Origin: a virus
IMG/VR virus record: IMGVR_UViG_3300044535_000749
Span: 1 to 29,037 of that record
Direction: 5' to 3' (one strand)
DNA: 29,037 nt
Position 1 is the first letter of the stretch. Every line of letters begins with the position of its first letter. The position numbers were made by a program, and so were the translations under genes. Under the pieces are notes generated by a model. It was given only the letters and a program-made list of their open reading frames with translations, did not search any database and was not told the origin of the DNA. Positions 16,257 to 22,683 of this stretch are shown here, piece by piece.

Positions 16257-16264
16257 TATAAATA
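16257..16264 (+). promoter_or_regulatory. Late promoter (TATAAATA) for the small plus-strand gene
   Basis: An exact plus-strand octamer. The predicted start near 16270 leaves a 23-nt leader that contains AGGAG (16283-16287) before the ATG at 16293. Confidence 0.7.
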
Positions 16265-16292
16265 TGGTAGAATGCAGTTCATAGGAGTAAGT

Positions 16293-16631
16293 ATGTCAAA
16301 CTTAGTAAAAATTGACGATGTTCGTATATATTTCGGAGTTACAACTCCCGAAGCACTTCAGGCTATATTTGACTGCAAGCAGATCTTGGATGATAACAAC
16401 ATACCGTATGCTAATCTTATATATCCAGATGTAAATGTGTACCCCGAGGTATTTGAAAACCTAAGTACATGGGCATTTGGTACAGACTTCACTCAGTATA
16501 CATTCACCGACTTTCCTATCATAACATGGAAAGAATACTACGATAACTACGAAGTATGCGATCAAGTAGCAACCTCAGTTGAAATGCTCGAAGCTAGCAG
16601 CATGCTCGAATTCAAAGAACTAGTAGAGTAA
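16293..16631 (+). CDS. Unknown small protein, possibly thioredoxin-fold
   Basis: The protein is 112 residues from the ATG at 16293. An earlier in-frame ATG at 16272 exists, but AGGAG at 16283-16287 points to 16293. The order of a strand (VRIYFG), a helix (EALQAIFDCKQILDDNNI), a second strand and then DFPIITWKEYYD is reminiscent of glutaredoxin/thioredoxin folds, where a cis-Pro precedes a strand. No CxxC motif is present, so it would not be a normal redox protein. It has both a host-type and a late promoter. Its end overlaps the end of the convergent minus-strand gene by 12 nt. The fold call is tentative. Confidence 0.7.
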   Translation: MSNLVKIDDVRIYFGVTTPEALQAIFDCKQILDDNNIPYANLIYPDVNVYPEVFENLSTWAFGTDFTQYTFTDFPIITWKEYYDNYEVCDQVATSVEMLEASSMLEFKELVE

Positions 16632-17129
16632 CTTCTTCGGTCTGTTAACAAAATCACCCAGCTTTATAAATGCTAGCTTAGCATCACCGCTGATTGTATA
16701 TTCATAGTCTCTAGGGGCTATATAATAGAGTGCTTTGACATCTGCTTCTTCAAATGTGAACATTCCGAGTATGTTGTATACACCGGTATTAGGGGGCACA
16801 ACAATGTCTCCTTTTAACCTCTTATACTCTGCAACAAATGGTTGGTAGCTAGAGAAGCAAAGCCATACACTATCGCCAACATAATACTCGATTGTTGGAT
16901 ACGTTAAATGTACATTTGTATTGACATATGTCTCACCTGTAACAACTCCCGACAGCTCGTTGTTATCAGCACGATGTTCTCTCATCTCGCCTCTATAGAG
17001 ATATGTGAAGAATAAGTTCTTTTCGTAATCTCCTGTGTCGGGTATCCAGTGCTTAAAATCACCATCTCTTCTGGCGCAAATGTGAACCGTGAAACCTGTG
17101 TACTTGATTTGCAAGAGAGCTGATTTCAT
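16620..17129 (-). CDS. Unknown protein, last gene of the accessory operon
   Basis: This 169-residue protein is not recognised. It is rich in aromatic residues and predicted beta strands, for example FTVHICARRDGDFKHWI near the N-terminus, VWLCFSSYQPFVAEYKRL in the middle, and VPPNTGVYNILGMFTFEEAD followed by ALYYIAPRDYEYTI. The segment VVPPNTGVYN and the closing strands recall a jelly-roll (cupin-like) barrel, but no metal-binding His pattern is clear. It overlaps the sulfotransferase gene by ATGA and converges with the plus-strand gene, sharing 12 nt. It ends the leftward accessory run. Confidence 0.75.
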   Translation of the reverse strand: MKSALLQIKYTGFTVHICARRDGDFKHWIPDTGDYEKNLFFTYLYRGEMREHRADNNELSGVVTGETYVNTNVHLTYPTIEYYVGDSVWLCFSSYQPFVAEYKRLKGDIVVPPNTGVYNILGMFTFEEADVKALYYIAPRDYEYTISGDAKLAFIKLGDFVNRPKKLLY

Positions 17130-18031
17130 ATCTCAAACCTCTTTGGTCTGACCTTTGCGCTCAGTACACCATCTTCTTGTATCTGTTTATAGTATGCAAG
17201 AGCTTCAATAGTATTGAGCGTCACATCAAATGTAGCTCTAAAAGCCTCCGATGCGGTTAAGTCTTGAATGGTGATTGTGTTTGTTTTTACAATATAATCT
17301 CGGAACTCAGCAGGTATGTTTTCCAATACCTCTGCTTCTAGCTCGTCAAGAAAACTATCCGGTATATTTTGATTGAACTCGGCTCTGCCAATTTGCTCAA
17401 ACTGATTTACCTTTTCCTTCGTGATTGATTCGACGTTTTCCATACCAAAGAACGACAGTAGCTTATTGAACTGGGTTAGATCCAGTATCTGATCCAACGA
17501 AGTCTCGTATATCTTACAACCAGCTTGCTTTAGGATCGGTGCATAGTGTCTGATTCTACGCTCAGTGTCTAAACACCACCAATAGCATAGCTGATAGTTA
17601 TGAGCTGTTTCCCAATCCTTGTATGGCAATACGCTAGGTTCATCTGGCCCACTGTACCAACCTCTGATCAGTTCATGGCGACCTGGGATCCACTTTAAGT
17701 TAAACATACTCAATGCGACTTCACGCATAGGTCTTCTTAGCACTATGATGTTAGGAGTGATACCCTGATCGAGGAAGTGCTCAATGAAACCTTCTCCTAC
17801 CATATGTCCTGTATGAACACAGTGGGTTTGTGGTTTTGAATTAAAGAACTCAATTTTGTTTTTTACAAAGGCTTTGCCTATAGAAGGATCTTGTAAGTTG
17901 GCAACTCTTACAGTATGGAAGCCAGGATCTCCTTCGTGTTCGGCATACACATCTGGAACAGTTGACATAAGAGTTGCCAACTTGTTTGTACCAGAGCGTC
18001 CTGCAGACAACATTAAGGTGATTGTCTTCAT
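17126..18031 (-). CDS. PAPS-dependent sulfotransferase-like protein
   Basis: This 301-residue protein has the two phosphoadenosine-phosphosulfate (PAPS) binding motifs of the sulfotransferase superfamily: a 5'-phosphosulfate loop SAGRSGTNKLATLM (residues 9-22) following an N-terminal strand, and a 3'-phosphate motif VLRRPMREVALSMF with R99/R100 and S108. A helical C-terminal half (CYWWCLDTERRIRHYAPILK onward) fits the family. There is no signal peptide or transmembrane helix, unlike Golgi enzymes, so it would work in the infected cell cytoplasm. Likely acceptors are a glycan, a Tyr residue or a small molecule; none can be read from sequence. ATGA overlaps couple it to both neighbours. Confidence 0.85.
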   Translation of the reverse strand: MKTITLMLSAGRSGTNKLATLMSTVPDVYAEHEGDPGFHTVRVANLQDPSIGKAFVKNKIEFFNSKPQTHCVHTGHMVGEGFIEHFLDQGITPNIIVLRRPMREVALSMFNLKWIPGRHELIRGWYSGPDEPSVLPYKDWETAHNYQLCYWWCLDTERRIRHYAPILKQAGCKIYETSLDQILDLTQFNKLLSFFGMENVESITKEKVNQFEQIGRAEFNQNIPDSFLDELEAEVLENIPAEFRDYIVKTNTITIQDLTASEAFRATFDVTLNTIEALAYYKQIQEDGVLSAKVRPKRFEI

Positions 18032-18519
18032 CTTGCCCTTGCTAGAAAGTGCATATGGCTGTTATTGTATACTTCGTTTCTGTCGAGCGGCAGTATCTCG
18101 GTTGTAGAGGCATTATACATCATCACTTCTACTTCAGGAATAGTTTCGAGCTTTGCCCACAACTTGCCAGTGAATTTGGTATGGGTTCTGTCTGAAACAA
18201 GTATTTTCTTCTCTTGGAGAATATGATACAGGTATATTTCGCGACCGATACCTTTGCCCATCAGCTCATCTTTGACATGAAACTCATGTCCTCGAGCCAT
18301 TGACTGCTTAAAGACCATCAGCCAGTTATAGGCTACAAGGGTGTCTCCATCGAACAAGCCATAGTAGGATGAGCATTTGTCATCACATCTCTTGAATGTG
18401 TAGCCTTGAATCTCACCTATTGTGACAGTGTTCTCTCCGAACAGTCTTTTGCAATACTCGAAGTCTCTAAAATCATCAATCAACCACATATAGACACTTT
18501 CCCATTGCTCATAATCCAC
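18028..18519 (-). CDS. GNAT-like N-acetyltransferase
   Basis: This 163-residue protein has a GNAT-like layout: a central strand (YYGLFDGDTLVAYNWLMV), a HEFHVKDEL strand, then MGKGIGREIYLYHIL, a basic Gly loop and helix like the acetyl-CoA pyrophosphate motif (R/Q-x-x-G-x-G/A). A closing LPEVEV-like strand (IPEVEVMMYNAST) follows. It would transfer an acyl group from CoA to an amine; the substrate is unknown. The start is a GTG at 18519 overlapping the methyltransferase gene by 40 nt. An internal ATG at 18489 would reduce the overlap to 10 nt, closer to the operon norm, so the start is uncertain. It ends in an ATGA overlap with the sulfotransferase. Confidence 0.72.
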   Translation of the reverse strand: MDYEQWESVYMWLIDDFRDFEYCKRLFGENTVTIGEIQGYTFKRCDDKCSSYYGLFDGDTLVAYNWLMVFKQSMARGHEFHVKDELMGKGIGREIYLYHILQEKKILVSDRTHTKFTGKLWAKLETIPEVEVMMYNASTTEILPLDRNEVYNNSHMHFLARAR

Positions 18520-19400
18520 GCACTTGTATCCTGTGGAATACTTATAGTGACCACCTCACCCTTTACGACTTTCTTAGGGTTCAGTATCTGACTTGGGTGG
18601 CCTGCTTTTCGAATGAGTTTATCCTTATGCATGATAGCCATATCCCACTTGATAGCCGTCAGCCATCCGTCCTCAATTACTTTAAGTTGGAGTGTCTTCG
18701 GCCTCTCTTCTAGTGCATGCTCCAAAGTGTAGTCGAGGTAAGCAAGTCTAACAGGCTCAGTTAATGCTTCATGCACCGCAAACTCTTTGACAATATCGCC
18801 AATAGCTCTTGGCATCAGAGAGGACATCAGAAACTTCTTATAGTAGAAGTTGTCTGGATTACGTAGATAGTTTAAGGTGATACCACTGTCTTCTTCTACA
18901 AGAGAGATGTCATCATACAGACCCTGTGCGTTGATAGTACCAAACCCACAACCAGTCCCTGTATACTCTACATGATCAGGAGCAAGGATTGTATTCTCAT
19001 GTCCGAACTTCTCAACACACTTCTTGAAGCTAGTTTGCTGGCCATCGTTGAACCAGGGCTCATGGACATAGATCATACCTAAAATAACGTCGAACGTTTC
19101 CCCGTTAAGATCTAGATCTTTGAAGTCTTGTTGGATGAACTCTACGTCAACATTGTTTTCTTTTGCAATCTCGCGAGCTATGTTTACGTTGCCATGGTCG
19201 ACACCAACAACTCTAGTGGCCCCCATCTTGGCAGCCATAATAGCTAGATTACCTAGCGCGCCAGTGCCTAGGTCCAATACAGACATCCCAGGTTTGATAA
19301 TACCACTCATAATCTCTCTGAGGGATATCGTTCTATCTCGAGTTTCTTTGAGTAGATAAAAGTGTTCGTAAGGACTATTGCCAATTGCTTCGTCTAGCAT
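18480..19400 (-). CDS. SAM-dependent methyltransferase, PRMT-like
   Basis: The protein is 306 residues from the ATG at 19400, 7 nt after the upstream stop and behind AGAGG; a TTG 9 codons earlier overlaps that gene and is less likely. Motif I is VLDLGTGALGNLAIMAAKMG (41-60) and the ribose-binding acid is D68 in VVGVDHG. The preceding FYLLKETRDRTISLREIM recalls the protein arginine methyltransferase (PRMT) pattern of a Leu, an Asp/Glu, an Arg and a Tyr/Arg helix. After the Rossmann part, ILAPDHVEY and a C-terminal barrel-like segment (GWLTAIKWDMAI, then AGHPSQILNPKKVVKGEVVT) also follow PRMT order. The double-Glu loop is not clear (E114 is the one candidate), so catalytic specificity for arginine is uncertain. 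The methyltransferase call is firm; PRMT-like is a good inference. Confidence 0.85.
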   Translation of the reverse strand: MLDEAIGNSPYEHFYLLKETRDRTISLREIMSGIIKPGMSVLDLGTGALGNLAIMAAKMGATRVVGVDHGNVNIAREIAKENNVDVEFIQQDFKDLDLNGETFDVILGMIYVHEPWFNDGQQTSFKKCVEKFGHENTILAPDHVEYTGTGCGFGTINAQGLYDDISLVEEDSGITLNYLRNPDNFYYKKFLMSSLMPRAIGDIVKEFAVHEALTEPVRLAYLDYTLEHALEERPKTLQLKVIEDGWLTAIKWDMAIMHKDKLIRKAGHPSQILNPKKVVKGEVVTISIPQDTSAWIMSNGKVSICG

Positions 19401-19407
19401 AAAACCT

Positions 19408-19986
19408 CTATTTGAATGGGGGACCAATAAACCACATGATCAGGGCTTTTCTCTCTCCTGATATCAGTGGGGTCACTTGGTGTGGCACATAGCCTGGGAT
19501 ACTATAAAACGTTCCTTTGCCTTTTGGAACCTTGCGAAGGCCTTGGTCGGTCATCACCTCAATGTCACAACCCTCATACTCTGACGGATCTGATAGCTGT
19601 AGGACCACAACCATTTTACGTACCAGGTTAGACGCGACACTCTTCGAATGTTCTTTTTTGTCCGTATGCCACCCTACGTGGCGCCCAGGCGCATCGTACT
19701 TCGAATAGAGGACACCTTGTGGTAGCGCTGACGTTATATTGAAGCCAAAGTAACTATCGTTTATCTGCTTTGCATATTCACCGAATCTATTGAATATGAA
19801 TTGTCTTTCTAAATCTTTTTTAATAAAGCAACAGAAACCATCATATGAAAGATTAGACACTTCCGTGTCTGTCAGATCTGGTGCACCATCTATAGCAATT
19901 CTTTCTTCGCACAGCCCCGTAAGTTTTAACATCTCATCAGCTGTAAACATATTATCGCCTGTAACTATATCATCAACTAGTTGCAT
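19408..19986 (-). CDS. 2OG/Fe(II) oxygenase, prolyl-4-hydroxylase type
   Basis: This 192-residue protein has a complete catalytic set. The HxD motif is H107 and D109 in GRHVGWHTDK, the distal His is H169 in IPGYVPHQVTPL, and the 2-oxoglutarate-binding Arg is R179 in ISGERKALIMWF, ten residues later as is usual for P4H/PKHD enzymes. Strands RKMVVVLQLSDPSEYEGCDI and VPKGKGTFYSIPG are typical of the jelly-roll core. Family members hydroxylate Pro, Lys, Asn or other residues, or small molecules; the target is not evident. The start overlaps the acyl-CoA synthetase-like gene by 10 nt. It is unrelated in detail to the plus-strand oxygenase at 14876. Confidence 0.9.
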   Translation of the reverse strand: MQLVDDIVTGDNMFTADEMLKLTGLCEERIAIDGAPDLTDTEVSNLSYDGFCCFIKKDLERQFIFNRFGEYAKQINDSYFGFNITSALPQGVLYSKYDAPGRHVGWHTDKKEHSKSVASNLVRKMVVVLQLSDPSEYEGCDIEVMTDQGLRKVPKGKGTFYSIPGYVPHQVTPLISGERKALIMWFIGPPFK

Positions 19987-21236
19987 ACATTGTTCATTAA
20001 TATAGTTGCAACATCAGGGTCTCTACAAACAACCATTCTGTTTTTGAGAAGAGCTCTTACGCCACTTGTGTTATAGTTGAAGCATGTGAATATAACAGGC
20101 TTACCACCTTCATAAACAGCTTTTGCTAGTTCTATCGCATACAGATAGTCCTGATCAGTATGTCTTTCGACATGAATATGCATTATGATGTTATCAATCT
20201 CTTCTGATCGTTGAAGTATTTTCATAACTTCTACAGCGTCTTTTGTAAACCCTGCCGAGCTTCCTACCATGTCGATTGGATTAGCAGCTGTGGATTCTTT
20301 TGATAACACACTCTCTATTTCTGATACAAGCTGTTCAGATGGCTCATCAATCAGCAAGCTGTTGAACTCAGCCGATGTTGATAGCATGACTCCATATCCG
20401 CCCGTATCGGTTACCAGCATTGTTCTTTTTCCAGCTGATCTAGGTTGATCAGAATTCATATACTGAATTACAGCCGTAAAGTCCATCATGTTTCTTGCAA
20501 CATTCAATGCAATAGAAAGATTGGAACCTGTATGACGCTTTGCTGCTCTAATAGCGGCAGGTGTTGCCCATGGAACATATAAGACTAGAGGCTTGGATAG
20601 TGTTTGGATATACTCGAAAGGGATCTTGTCTACGTCTTCGTAATACATGGCAATGATTTCAGTATGGATATCATTATCAAAACTTTGAATAATATCTTTG
20701 AGGTCTACACCGTTCTGATTGCCTACAGTAATAACACGAGAGAACCCCATGCCAGTAGGTTTTAGTCTTTCTGCAAGGTCGACAACTAGACCACCGCTCT
20801 GAGAAATCACTCCTACATTACCAGGTACGAACTCTCCTAATGGAAGACAATCTATTGGTGTGTTAGCATCCCATATACCTGCACAGTTGGGGCCAATGAA
20901 CACTGTGCCGTTTGACTTGGCTTTATCTACTATACGCTGCTCGAGTTCGCCATTGCCTTTTTCACTAAAACCTGCAGTTATGCAGATAATAGCTTTAGTG
21001 TTTATTTCTAATAGTTGATCGACAACAGGTTCTACCTCATCGACTGCTACACATATAACAGCCAAGTCTAAAGCTTTGGGCAAGTCTTTTATGGATTTGT
21101 TCTTGTCTACAAGATACACAGATCTCTTGTCTTTGTGTTTCAAAAGACCGTCAGCTATCCAATTACCCCATTTGTCGGGGTTGTTGGATGCTCCTATAAC
21201 TGCAACAGTTGAAGGGTTAAAAATAAAGTCAATCAT
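19977..21236 (-). CDS. NDP-forming acyl-CoA synthetase alpha-type protein (no ATP-grasp)
   Basis: This 419-residue protein follows the alpha-half order of ADP-forming acyl-CoA synthetases and succinyl-CoA synthetase. A CoA-binding Rossmann domain (FNPSTVAVIGASNNPDKWG, about residues 6-24) ends with FIGPNCAGIWD (113-123). A flavodoxin-like ligase domain has VGVISQSGGLVVDLAE (141-156) and VGNQNGVDLKDII. RAAKRHTGSNLS carries H235 at the place of the phosphohistidine loop (SHTG in the family). A second flavodoxin-like domain begins at TMLVTDTGGYGVM. The ATP-grasp (beta) domain is absent, so it could not use nucleotide alone unless it partners with a host protein. GGTGA precedes the ATG. This class is very unusual in phages; the function here is unknown, and a CoA-dependent partner role with the GNAT is one idea. 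Confidence 0.87.
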   Translation of the reverse strand: MIDFIFNPSTVAVIGASNNPDKWGNWIADGLLKHKDKRSVYLVDKNKSIKDLPKALDLAVICVAVDEVEPVVDQLLEINTKAIICITAGFSEKGNGELEQRIVDKAKSNGTVFIGPNCAGIWDANTPIDCLPLGEFVPGNVGVISQSGGLVVDLAERLKPTGMGFSRVITVGNQNGVDLKDIIQSFDNDIHTEIIAMYYEDVDKIPFEYIQTLSKPLVLYVPWATPAAIRAAKRHTGSNLSIALNVARNMMDFTAVIQYMNSDQPRSAGKRTMLVTDTGGYGVMLSTSAEFNSLLIDEPSEQLVSEIESVLSKESTAANPIDMVGSSAGFTKDAVEVMKILQRSEEIDNIIMHIHVERHTDQDYLYAIELAKAVYEGGKPVIFTCFNYNTSGVRALLKNRMVVCRDPDVATILMNNVCN

Positions 21237-21253
21237 AATATATCACCAAAAAA

Positions 21254-22024
21254 TTATGTATATGCGAAGTATATCTTCCCATCACCACCAGCGGCACCAG
21301 CATTGCCTCCGTACCCACCGTTGCCACCAGCGGATCCAGTATTATAGCTACCACCAAGTCCAGCTCCACCAGCGGCTGCCCCAGCGGTGGTTCCAGTTGC
21401 TCCAGCATTCCCTGTTGTATTAACAACCGTTCCACCAGACGCCGATCCACCACCACCACCAGTGCCAGCAGTGCCAGACGCACCCCCGCCACCACCACCG
21501 GCGGACATAGATGTAAGCGCTATCGACCCACTTGTTACTGTAGATGCGCCACCCGCGACACCAGAAGTGTTATAAGCGCCTCCTGATCCTGCGCCACCCA
21601 CAGTGTATGTAAATGTACGACCATTGGCTTTAACTGCTATGGAGGTGCGAGCAAGGCCCCCAGAGCCTCCGCCACCACCACTATATAGTGTACCGCCTTT
21701 ACCGAAAACAAGACCACCACCACCGCCACCCGAAGCACCAATAGCTTCAATCACAACTAACTGGGCTCCAGCTGGAATAGTCTCAGTGGCCCCAGAAGCT
21801 GCAGATGTGTAGTTTCTATTGGTTGCAACGAACTTAGTAGCACCGTAGAAGTTACTAAAGCTGATTGTACCAGATGTAGGGATTACTACATCAGATGAGT
21901 TATATGTACCTGACGGCACATTAGAACCTCCGGAATAATATTCATTTAGTCCGATAGGGTTGCTACCGCCAAATTCAGTTTGAATTTGAGCTAATGTAAT
22001 TGCCCCGGAGGTCTGCAGAGTCAT
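21254..22024 (-). CDS. Glycine-rich tail adhesin-like protein
   Basis: This 256-residue protein has an N-terminal segment (SGAITLAQIQTEFGGSNPIG, then IPTSGTISFSNFYGAT) that recurs in tail-surface proteins of marine T4-type phages and probably serves for attachment. From about residue 98 it is dominated by poly-Gly runs (several GGGGG blocks) separated by Ser/Thr/Ala/Tyr segments and ends in GGDGKIYFAYT. The pattern resembles the Gly-rich polyglycine-II lattice of T-even gp38 adhesins, so a host-receptor-binding tip is plausible. No membrane or signal segment is present. It follows the small 69-residue gene by 3 nt, with AAGG as ribosome site. The receptor is unknown. Confidence 0.85.
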   Translation of the reverse strand: MTLQTSGAITLAQIQTEFGGSNPIGLNEYYSGGSNVPSGTYNSSDVVIPTSGTISFSNFYGATKFVATNRNYTSAASGATETIPAGAQLVVIEAIGASGGGGGGLVFGKGGTLYSGGGGGSGGLARTSIAVKANGRTFTYTVGGAGSGGAYNTSGVAGGASTVTSGSIALTSMSAGGGGGGASGTAGTGGGGGSASGGTVVNTTGNAGATGTTAGAAAGGAGLGGSYNTGSAGGNGGYGGNAGAAGGDGKIYFAYT

Positions 22025-22027
22025 TTA

Positions 22028-22237
22028 TTAGCCTTGCGGTTGACCCAGCTGTGCTTGAGCCTGTTGGAAGAGTTTCTTCAAGATAGGATCGACCACGCGG
22101 TGTGGAAGTTCTTGTAGTCCGCCCATGATAACGTTAAGTTCATTCACATTAACAGTGAGTGTCACGTCAGGGGCTTGTTGAGCCTGTGCTTGTTGGTTTT
22201 CATCAAGCATCGGGTCTAGTTCTGGATTAGTAGCCAT
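22028..22237 (-). CDS. Small conserved phage protein, unknown role
   Basis: This 69-residue protein has a Gln/Ala-rich low-complexity N-terminus, then VTLTVNVNELNVIMGGLQEL followed by a helix (VDPILKKLFQQAQAQL). Similar small proteins occur beside tail-fibre genes in marine T4-type phages. An AGGAG ribosome site precedes the ATG and the gene is tightly packed between neighbours (17 nt and 3 nt). It may be a fibre-associated or chaperone-like peptide; the function is not known. Confidence 0.75.
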   Translation of the reverse strand: MATNPELDPMLDENQQAQAQQAPDVTLTVNVNELNVIMGGLQELPHRVVDPILKKLFQQAQAQLGQPQG

Positions 22238-22254
22238 GATATATTCTCCTTGAA

Positions 22255-22683
22255 TTATGTATTGGCAGTTGGGGTTGTATTAGAAGAAACAGTGTTAGAC
22301 ACTGTTGGGGTTGGTACTGTATTAGCACCTGGTTCTGCCCACGGTAAAGCATCAGATTGTACTTCAATCGTAGGACGAACAATAGCATCGATCTGCTTTT
22401 GGATTTGCTCATCGATGTGAGCCTTATATCCAGGATTGTTATTTACTATGTCTTGAATCCAACCAAGAACCTGAGTCTCAGTCAGATTTTCGTATGTAGT
22501 AAAGTCATCCGGATCTACTTGATCTGGTTCGAACGGCGTTGCACCACTGAACGTACCAGAATTATCATCTTCATCGGTACCAGTGCATTCCCAGTACGTT
22601 TGAACAATAATGTCATTGAGTTCTGCAGAAGGATCATCTTGCTTCTTCAGACTTCTAATTTTCCATGTATATGTAAGTGCCAT
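22255..22683 (-). CDS. Conserved phage tail-region protein, unknown role
   Basis: This 142-residue protein begins MALTYTWKIRSLKKQDD, a start I recognise as common in uncharacterised proteins next to fibre genes in marine phages. IVQTYWECTGTDEDDNSGTF and ATPFEPDQVDPDDFTTYENL are its other characteristic blocks. A helical segment (TETQVLGWIQDIVNNNPGYK) is followed by a Pro/Thr/Asn-rich, probably disordered tail. AGAGGA precedes the ATG. It is the first gene after the late promoter buried in the large fibre gene and so heads the accessory transcript. A virion or fibre-assembly role is inferred from context only. Confidence 0.82.
   Translation of the reverse strand: MALTYTWKIRSLKKQDDPSAELNDIIVQTYWECTGTDEDDNSGTFSGATPFEPDQVDPDDFTTYENLTETQVLGWIQDIVNNNPGYKAHIDEQIQKQIDAIVRPTIEVQSDALPWAEPGANTVPTPTVSNTVSSNTTPTANT

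Noticed and set aside
19401-19427. Longer methyltransferase start at a TTG
   Set aside because: It overlaps the oxygenase gene; the ATG at 19400 has an AGAGG ribosome site and a 7-nt spacing.
21387-21812. Proline-rich plus-strand open frames
   Set aside because: They are the antisense reflection of Gly codons in the poly-Gly adhesin and have no ribosome site or promoter.
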